A stretch of DNA of 64,000 nucleotides. It comes from Nigrospora sphaerica (lineage: Eukaryota; Ascomycota; Sordariomycetes; Amphisphaeriales; Apiosporaceae). The position numbers and the translations under genes were made by a program. This document shows, one piece after another, positions 56,553 to 64,000 of this stretch. Every line of letters begins with the position of its first letter. Within the stretch, counting starts at the first letter, position 1. The notes beneath the pieces were generated by a model. It was not told the DNA's origin, did no database searches, and saw nothing but the letters and a program-made list of their open reading frames with translations. The DNA lies in contig JAGVVL010000017.1 of NCBI GenBank assembly GCA_018287875.1, positions 1,426,001 through 1,490,000 on the forward strand. The letters run 5' to 3'.

Positions 56553-58761
56553 CTAATCAACCCTGGCCATCTCCAGACTCCTCGCCGACGGGTTAGAGAG
56601 GTTGTTGACTTGCTTCGTGGGCGGCGGTTGGTACTTGCTCTTCTTCCTAAGCCGTTTGCGCGCAACCATGACCGGTACCGAGCTTTTAGTCACCAAGTAG
56701 TTGGAGAAGGACCCCAGAAGCGTGCTGCCCGGCGAGTTAGTATCGTGTAAACAGACGCACCAAGAGACGAAACGCGAGGGGACCCGTCGACTTACCCCTT
56801 GAGCGCACTTCTTCCGCGGCTTCCCAGAATTACAAGCGTGGGATTGACCAGGTCGATGACCTCGGTAATCAGGTGCTTGGGGCTCTTGCAATGGATGCAT
56901 TCCACTATGACGCGCACCTGCAGTTGCGTCTTGCGTAGCAGCTTGGAAACCCGGTCGGTTATGTCTAGCACCGCCCGCTCCCTCTCTTCCTCCATCTTCG
57001 ACTTGCCGCGAAACGACGGCGCCGGAGATGGGGTGCCACTGCCGGGCAGAATCGACGTCCGGAACGGGTTAGGGCTGGGCATCTGCGACGGCGTTTTCGT
57101 AGACTTGGCCATGGCATTAATGGCGGCCGCCTGCTCTCTCATCGACTTGGGGTCGTCTGGCACCTGGCCCAGCGTGTCCCCGGAGCCGCTCGACTCCTCG
57201 TCCACGCAGTATATAGCGATCAATGTGTCGCCGTCGCGAAGAACGGTTCCGACGGCCCACTCCAGCGCGTGCGTCGACTCGTCACTGAGGTCGATAGCCA
57301 CTAGGTACTTGCGGAGACGCCGATGTTCCTCGTCCGCGTCTCGCTGGATCCGGTCGTACTCGCCGCGGTATATGATGCGGATCGACCTCTGGACGTCGCT
57401 CATCGAGATGACCGGGGTGGACGATAGCTGCAGGTTCTGGGCCGTCTTGATGGCAAACACATCTTCGGCCTCCTGGTCTTGGTTGGGAGTGAGGGGACCC
57501 GACGAAGGCTCCTGGTCAAAACTAGTGGCCGGGTGCACGCCTTGTTTGGATCTGGGCTTATTCCGTTCTCCGCCAGGACTCGTAACCGTAATCTCTGGTT
57601 CAAAGAGAGATCGGTATTGGGGCTGCGCCGCAATATGCTTTCCTGAGGCAAGGTCAGTATCGTAGCTTGTACGCCATGGTGGGGCGGGCGTGACCTACGC
57701 TCGTCTTCGGCTGCAGCAAGAAGACTTTTGGCAACCTTGTCCGAGCCCCTGTCGGCTCTCGTGGTGAGTTTGCGACCGCGCTCGTCCTCTTCGTCACTAG
57801 TGTTGGGATCGTTGTCGTCGCTATCGTCGTCTGACAGTATCTCTCCGTAAGGGCTCATGTTCATCTTTTCCAGACGACCGTGGCCTTCGACCTCGGACTT
57901 CTTGCGGGCGTACGAGGCCAGGCTGGAGCCGCCGTAGAGAAGATTGGCATCCGACAGCTTTCGGTAGGCATTGCTCAAATCAATGGCGTGGCCATCGTTG
58001 TCCGTGACCACACTGCTCGTTGATTTGCGGCTCCCCGAGTTACCGAGCAGGCTGCCATGCGGAGAGCTGGAACGCAACGAGAAGCGATTGGATGGTGACT
58101 TGGATTTGCTGTTCCCACGAAGGCTGAATGGCTTCCTGTTGTCCCCAGGCAGGACGAGGTTGGACAGGTCGGCTCCTCGCAACGCCTCCCCGATCGAGCT
58201 TGAACGAGGAGCAGACGGCCCCCCACGGCGCGTGGGCTGAGCCTGGCCGACGTTGGTGGCATAGATATCGGAGAACTGATAAGCACTGGTGATGTCGCTC
58301 GGGCGTTCGCGCAGCGGCGGGGAACGGAGTTTGAACCCGGGTTCTGGTTTGCTCGCCGCGTCCGACATACTCCTGTGATGCTCAGCGTTGTTGGCCAGCG
58401 GCAGCCTGTGGCTGGATAATGTCGGCGAGGTCTGGGCGCTCGAGGTTTGGCGTGACTTCGGGGTTGACCTCCCGCCCGCGTCAAGCATGCTTCGGACCGG
58501 GCCAGCAGGCGGCGAATCCAGGTCCAGCATGCTACGGTATTGGGCCGCCGGGGGGCTCCTCACGCGGGAAGAGCCGCTGTCGGTGCCTCCAATGTCCAGC
58601 ATGCTGCGAACCGGCGACCGTGGCGTCGTGTAGGGCGAGGGAGAGCGCGCATCTCCCCTGAGCGACTGGGCCCGGTTCGCTTGTTGTAGTATGAGGGCCT
58701 CAACGCCCTGCCGCTCCTCCTCCAGTGCCGCTTCGAGCGACATGACGTGTCTGCCAGCCAT
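56553..58761 (-). CDS. Universal stress protein (UspA-domain) family protein
   Basis: Three exons (58761-57699, 57642-56796, 56724-56553) encode 693 residues from the ATG at 58761. The first 380 residues are Ser/Pro/Arg-rich and disordered, with a repeated RSMLD motif near the start (SPVRSMLDIGG, YRSMLDLDS, PVRSMLDAGG). The UspA fold is at about 460-680: LRKYLVAIDLSDESTHALEWAV, VIVECIHCKSPKHLITEVID, LVILGSRGRSALKG and the final SSVPVMVARKR. The G-2x-G-9x-G-type nucleotide loop corresponds to GSRGRSALKGTLLGSFSNYL, split by the last intron. USP domains bind ATP in many organisms; the role of the long fungal forms is not established. Intron 1 uses GTAGGT and a CTCAG acceptor, giving ERKHIAAQPQYRSLFEPEIT. 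Confidence 0.88.
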
Positions 58762-61700
58762 ACTGAGGAAGATCACGGTCTTTGCACGGGGGCGTCGTTC
58801 GGGGTGTCCTGGCAAATTCGAAAGCAGCGCTGGTCGGCACTCGGGCGCTGGACAGCAGAGGGGGGTCCCTCGTGTGTATGATCAAAGGCGGGAAGCTGGG
58901 GTGGCGAATGTGGACAGGCTGTTACCGCGGGATGATGGACGGTCGGCGTTGGTGCAGACAAGCCGGCAGCATGTTGCGGTATTCGTATCGGGTTGGGTGA
59001 CACGGTAATCGGCGGCCTCAGTGCATGGCTCGGCCCTAGGAGGGAAACGGAGGGCTGGCGAGCTGTTTCGTCGCGGGCAAGGTAATGCGAGAAAGAGGAG
59101 TCTCCGGTAGCGGGCTGGAAGGCGGCTGGGCCGGGGGGGGGAGCCAGAGGGATTTCTTTAGGAAAAGACCGTCAACTTGCCAAGACCGAGAGAGGGGACG
59201 TGATGTGTGGAGGGCGGGGAGGAGATGGGCCGCCGGTTTCTTGGCTCCGGGTTGCTGGTACGCCAAGTTATTTGACGGAAAACATATGTACGCACCGGTA
59301 TCACGAGATGTTGTGCCGGTGTTGGGCGGCTTGGGCGGTGGAGGTGGGCAGCGCAGTGCGTGTAGCAGATCTGCGGGCCAGTAGGTTTATAGATGGCCAG
59401 GCTGGTCTCGTATCGTCCGTCGCCTGCCTGCCTGTGCGTAGGGTGGCTTTTGTAGTCGGGCGGGCAGGCAGGACGGGCTCAGGGTCAAGTCGCACCCGCA
59501 GAATGCACTTGACGATGGCTGCCGTGCGTATGTAGGCAGATGTTTGGTTGCTCAAGGGAGACTTGTACACGGTCACAGGGGTATGGACGAGCGCTGCTGC
59601 GTCCAGGCTTCGCTTCCCAGGCCGTTCGTCGGCTCTGCTGGTCGCTCGTGCTCGAAAAAGTGCCACCGCGATTTGGTTGAGGAATTCCTCGACCGCTTTT
59701 TGGAAGAAGTAGTAAAGCGAATGCCAGTCTACTGCCACGGTAGCCAGTTGCTCGCCTACATGCCTACTTCGTTGGAGCCTTACGATGGTCGAAGTCTGTG
59801 GCGACTACACAAAATATTGTACATAATTTAAATATGTATTGGAACCTTGAGGGGGTGAGGGGGTGATGGGGGTTGTAGCGGTCCGCTCTTTGCGTGCCGC
59901 CGAGTGGTCCAAGTGGGAACGACAAACAGGAACCGGGCTGGACTTGATTGCTGGCTGGACCAGAAGACCTCGCTATTGATGTTAAGGAACTTTCCGTAAC
60001 CCGACTTCATGTCAGAGCCCTGGATGGCATGCTTTTTTGCCTTTGCGGGAAAGACATCCAGAGGTCAGGCGGACACCCCGCCGTCATCCACCCACCTCCA
60101 TATTCGCCCGATGCTGGTGGGGGGGGGACTCAGGGTCCCCAAGTTGGATGGATAAACGAACGGAGACATAAGATAGATGCTATGTAGGCTGCATGTTTAG
60201 AACAGTACAATTACGGAATGCTCTCGCAGTCTTCGCATGCCCCTCCCGAGGTTTGTGCCGCTTTGTTAGATGTCAGCTGCTGTGTGAGCTACCTGTTTGC
60301 TCCCTCCCCAAGCGATCGATCCATAGCTGCACCGTCGCTGAGTGCCGACCGAAGCCGCGTCACGACGAGTGAGGCCCCTCGAACCGTCCCCCAACCCAGC
60401 AGTCGAAACCAGTGGGCAACCGATGTCCGGCTGGCATGGGCACCTTCTGGCGATACAAGCGAGCACTTTTCTGCGGACCAGGACCGCCGTGTGACGGGAG
60501 GTGAGGCAATGCTAGATCGCGTGACATCAGGATCGACCCTCAACAATGCGGCGTCTGCGCTATGGAGGGCTAGGCAAAACTCTCCGTGCACAGCCATTGA
60601 CGACTTTGGTTCACCAGAAATGCGCACACATACCTAAACCTCTTTGCTCCTCGACACCTGTGCTTCTCGCCCGCCTGCCCATGCCACCAGGCATCCCGGC
60701 TCTGTTGCCAGTCTCGGAATCCTAAGGACGAGCAGCTCGTGTCGAGCCTGCTGGCGCTTTTCTCAAATTTGGTAGGTACTTACTTCCACTATATCACATA
60801 ATACCTGTATGCCTGCCCCCGCGGCTTGACAGGGCTGGTATTCTTCCCGCCAGGGGTTTAAACGACAACTCCCGAGCCTCTAGATCAATCCCGTGTTTCT
60901 AAACTTACCCAGTTCTACACGCTGCCCTTAGCTATCGTGACTGGCGCGCGAGGATGACAGGTCGAATCAGCTACTAATTCTTCCCCAGAGCGCCCACTGC
61001 GGAGACGGTCCGCGACTAGCAGCCGGGTAGGACGTCGTCGGTTCCTTGTGCCATTTACAGCCCATAAGAGCCAGGCGTCCATTTTGCCTACCTCCTGGCT
61101 GCTCCACCGCCAAGGCCTAGCTACCCAGGAGCTAACCCACATGGATGCCGTGTCTAGAACGTGCACCTTTGTCAACGCTGCCGTAATGGCCGAGATGCCA
61201 CCCTCGGAAGTAAACGGTAATTGGGGCGCCGCGGCACCGATGAGTCAGGCAGGACGGGGGGCCTCGGGGGACTCTGGGGTGTTGGGTGTTGGCTTACGCC
61301 AGTCCTCCCCAGCCGTGGCGCTCTTCCGTGTGCCGACACCAAACCACTGACAAAGTAACCGAAGATCCACCTAGCGCGACATCCGTATATGGGGGCCCCA
61401 AGTAATTTATGAAGAACTTTTATTAGGATACCTGAGATTCCTGTCCATGGATTGACCTCGGTTCCTATGGGACGGCGGACCTTAAGGGGTATTTGGGTCA
61501 GAATCATCGGTGCCGCCATAATCCATCCGGCGCCAAGCAATGTTGGCCGCCGTCATTGACCGTAAACGCCGTGAGAAGCTGGAAAAGCCCACCATCATGT
61601 CCAGCCAAAGCAACTCTATCAAATACATGCCAGTATTTGTGCCGGTCCCCGATGCCTACCAAGATCCGAAACCGCGTGCGACTTCGGATTCGGCTCAAAC

Positions 61701-61952
61701 ATCAACGAGTAAAGATGATGCTCAGGGGGAAGAAATGCAAAGAACGATATGGCACCGCCCATCACTGGGACGGCCACGGTATCATCGTCAACTTTTCCGG
61801 AAACCCGCGAGAAATCAACCCTCCCAACACGCGGGAATAATAAAAAAAACCATCCAGAGATCGTAAAATGCTTGTCAGTAGAACCGGTGAAAGCATCATG
61901 CAGGCGCCACCCCTGGCGGCCGCTGCTCTGCAGAGGCGAAAGCGGACGCCGC
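58762..61952. other. Long intergenic region between stress protein and PAB1
   Basis: About 3.2 kb, the longest gene-free stretch. The left half is the presumed promoter and 5' untranslated region of the stress-protein gene. The right end, with an A-rich run near 61,842-61,850, is the likely 3' untranslated region of PAB1. ORFs between are short and unsupported. No tRNA or repeat was found. Confidence 0.5.
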
Positions 61953-64000
61953 TTATGCCTTCTCCTCCACCTTCTCCTCTTTCTTGGCCTCCTCGGCAGC
62001 GGGCTCAGCCGTCTCGCCATCGGGGCCAGTCTGCGTCTTGACGTACTCATTGTACACGGCCATGGCCTCGTCGACCTTGGAGCGGAGGGCCGACTCTTCC
62101 TCGATCAGGTTCACCAGCTCAGCGTTGTCCATCTCCAACAGCATACCAGTAATTTTGCCAGCAAGTTCGGGCTGAATGGCTTGAATCTTGGGGAAGAGCA
62201 TCTCGCCGAGCATCTGCTTCTGCTGCCCCGGGTTGCCGGCGTGGGCCTGGAGCTGCTGGTGCAGGAGCGAGGTAGGGGTCAAGTCTTGCTGGGGCATGGC
62301 AGGGGCGCCGGCCATGGGCTGACGACCACCCTGAGGGAACTGGCCCATCTGGCCATTGCGAGCGTTCATGCCACCCCGGCCACCGGAACCGCCACCCTGT
62401 CTAGCGTTAGGGGGGTAGCCGGGCATACCAGGTCCAGGCATGCCGGGCATGCCCTGCATACCCTGCATGGGGCCACGACCAGCCGGACCACCGCCACGAC
62501 CACCGCCAAGAGCAGCCTGCTGAACCTGCTGCATCGCCGCCATGAACTGCGGGTTACCAGGCTGAGCGTAGGGAGCACCAGGAGGGAACTGGCCGGGCAT
62601 CTGGTACATCTGGGGAGGCAGGCCCTGGGGAACGGGACCACCGCGGCCACCCTGGGGGTAGTTGTTGAACTGGCCCGGGCGGCCACCAGGCATGCCGACA
62701 CCGGGCTGGGGGAAAGGCATGCCACCACGACCAGCGGGGAACATGGGCTGCGAGCCGGGGCCGTAGAAAACAGGAGCCTGCATGAACTGCCCGGGCATGC
62801 CGGCAGCGGCGGCGGCCTGCTGCATACGGAGCTGGTTGCGGGCCTGGATGCTGGCCTCGAGCTGGCTCTTGCGAACGTCCTTGCGCTGGGCCAGGGCAAC
62901 GTACAGAGGCTTGCCCTCAATCATGCGCTGGTTCATCTCGGCGACAGCCTTGGTGGCGTCGTCGGGGTTGGAGAAGCAGACAAAGCCGAAGCCCTTGCTC
63001 TTGCCAAGCTTGCGGTCGGACTTCTTGTCCTTCTTCTCGGCACCCTCCTCCTCCTTGGACTCCTCGTCGGACTTCTTCTCCTCCTTCTCTTGGCCCTCGG
63101 TCTCCTCATCGGCGGAGCCCGACTCGCCCAGGTTCTCACGCATGACCTTGGCCGAGGTGATGGGGCCGTATTCGGAGAACATCTGGCGCAGCTTGTCATC
63201 ATCGATGTCGTCGTTCAGGTTCTTGATGTACAGGTTCACGCCCTGGTACTTGCTGGCCTTCTCCTGGCGGGCAGCCTCGTACGACTTGCGGAGCTCCTCC
63301 TCGCGCTCGTGCTTCTTCTGGGCACGGCCGACGTACAGCTCCTGGCCCTGGAAGTCCTTGCCGTTCAGCTCATCAACAGCCTTGGAGGCGGCCTCGTGGG
63401 TGGTGAAGTTGACGAAGCCGAAGCCGCGCGACTTGCCCTCCTGGTCGCGGGCCAGAGAGGACGAGGTCACATCGCCGTACTTCTCGAACAGCTCGCGGAA
63501 CTGGTCGTCCGAGGCCTCGGTGCTGATGTTCTTGACGTAGACGTTGGTGAAGTTGGCCTTCATCTCCTCGAACTTGCTCTGGCGGTCCTTCTTGGGAATG
63601 TGGTGTCCCACATAGACCTTCTTCTCGTTGAGAAGCATGCCGTTAACATGCTTGATGGCGGCAGCAGCAGCCTCGTCAGTCTCGTAGTGGACGAAGCCGT
63701 AACCCTTGGACGCGCCGTTTTCGTCCTGGGCAACCTTGCAGCTCAGAATGTTACCGAAAGCGGCAAAGGTATCGTGCAGGGCCTTGTTGTCAATGGCACC
63801 ATCAAGGTTCTTGATGAAAATGTTGCCCGCGCCCGTCTTGCGCAGGGCCGGATCACGCTGGGACCACATGATACGGCAGGGGCGGCCCTTGATTTGCGTG
63901 TAGTTTAGCTCCTCGAGAGCCCGCTCGCCGTCAGCAGTGGTGTTGTAGTTGACGTAAGCGTAGCCCAGGGAGCGACGGGTCACAGCATCGCGGCAGACAC
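61953..64000 (-). CDS. PAB1: Poly(A)-binding protein Pab1 (5' partial)
   Basis: The frame is open from the right window edge ([18 protein letters not shown]) to a TAA at 61955-61953, giving at least 682 residues. The start and the first part of RRM1 are outside. Four RRMs are visible: the end of RRM1 (LGYAYVNY), RRM2 ([12 protein letters not shown]...GYGFVHYE), RRM3 ([12 protein letters not shown]...GFGFVNFT) and RRM4 ([12 protein letters not shown]...GFGFVCFS). RRM4 carries an acidic/Lys-rich insert of about 50 residues between RNP2 and RNP1, as in other filamentous fungi. A Pro/Gly/Met/Gln-rich linker leads to the C-terminal MLLE domain ([20 protein letters not shown] and [20 protein letters not shown]), which binds PAM2 motifs. 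Pab1 coats poly(A) tails and contacts eIF4G. Codon bias is strong, as for a highly expressed gene. Identity is certain. Confidence 0.96.
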   Translation of the reverse strand, partial: VCRDAVTRRSLGYAYVNYNTTADGERALEELNYTQIKGRPCRIMWSQRDPALRKTGAGNIFIKNLDGAIDNKALHDTFAAFGNILSCKVAQDENGASKGYGFVHYETDEAAAAAIKHVNGMLLNEKKVYVGHHIPKKDRQSKFEEMKANFTNVYVKNISTEASDDQFRELFEKYGDVTSSSLARDQEGKSRGFGFVNFTTHEAASKAVDELNGKDFQGQELYVGRAQKKHEREEELRKSYEAARQEKASKYQGVNLYIKNLNDDIDDDKLRQMFSEYGPITSAKVMRENLGESGSADEETEGQEKEEKKSDEESKEEEGAEKKDKKSDRKLGKSKGFGFVCFSNPDDATKAVAEMNQRMIEGKPLYVALAQRKDVRKSQLEASIQARNQLRMQQAAAAAGMPGQFMQAPVFYGPGSQPMFPAGRGGMPFPQPGVGMPGGRPGQFNNYPQGGRGGPVPQGLPPQMYQMPGQFPPGAPYAQPGNPQFMAAMQQVQQAALGGGRGGGPAGRGPMQGMQGMPGMPGPGMPGYPPNARQGGGSGGRGGMNARNGQMGQFPQGGRQPMAGAPAMPQQDLTPTSLLHQQLQAHAGNPGQQKQMLGEMLFPKIQAIQPELAGKITGMLLEMDNAELVNLIEEESALRSKVDEAMAVYNEYVKTQTGPDGETAEPAAEEAKKEEKVEEKA

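Noticed and set aside
61540..61866. Plus-strand frame of 108 residues beside PAB1
   Set aside because: No similarity, no intron signals and low-complexity 3' end. It most likely lies in the PAB1 3' flank; a small gene cannot be fully excluded.
61749..63908. 719-residue open frame on the plus strand over PAB1
   Set aside because: It is the exact antisense of the PAB1 coding region. Its Leu/His/Gly-rich content mirrors PAB1 codon bias and no domain is present.

Overview
The window looks like a 64 kb piece of a filamentous ascomycete chromosome, most likely a Sordariomycete (possibly Hypocreales). The evidence is GC-rich DNA with widely spaced single genes, short GT-AG introns of about 45-240 bases, a fused NUP98-NUP96 nucleoporin gene, a filamentous-fungus type centrin, a fungal NDUFA1-like complex I subunit, DUF3176 and DUF7587-like proteins, and an acidic insert in RRM4 of poly(A)-binding protein. 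No bacterial, viral or transposon genes, tRNAs, rRNAs or CRISPR arrays were recognised. Exon boundaries were joined by hand from splice signals, reading-frame continuity and family conservation.

Left part (1-19 kb): the 3' end of an RGG-rich protein gene (+); the NUP98-NUP96 gene (-), which carries an in-frame TAA between its two halves; a centrin/CDC31 gene (+); an epsin gene (-) with ENTH, UIM, NPF and clathrin-box motifs; and a MYST histone acetyltransferase of the Sas3 type (-) with a PHD finger.

Middle part (19-41 kb): a four-exon complex I NDUFA1-like subunit (+) divergent from the acetyltransferase and preceded by three CCAAT pentamers; NCS6/CTU1 tRNA 2-thiolation protein (-); ribosomal protein eL8 (+), whose first exon is only the ATG; a beta-carbonic anhydrase (+); a DUF7587-like protein (-); an ornithine cyclodeaminase/mu-crystallin family protein (+) tail-to-tail with a peroxisomal 3-ketoacyl-CoA thiolase (-); an F-box protein (+); and a DUF3176 membrane protein (-).

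Right part (41-64 kb): a HUL5/UBE3C HECT ubiquitin ligase (-); a small secreted four-cysteine protein (+) and a short unknown gene (-) in a sparse stretch; an uncharacterised membrane/coiled-coil protein (-) that needs a one-base frame correction; a universal-stress-protein gene (-); and PAB1 (-), cut by the right window edge.

Most genes are conserved housekeeping genes with no operon-like logic. No clear novel system was found. The points most worth checking are the stop codon between NUP98 and NUP96, the frameshift in the membrane protein, the PHD-MYST architecture, the 3-7 base first exons, the open in-frame region upstream of the carbonic anhydrase, and the two lineage-type genes at 47.8-49.7 kb.
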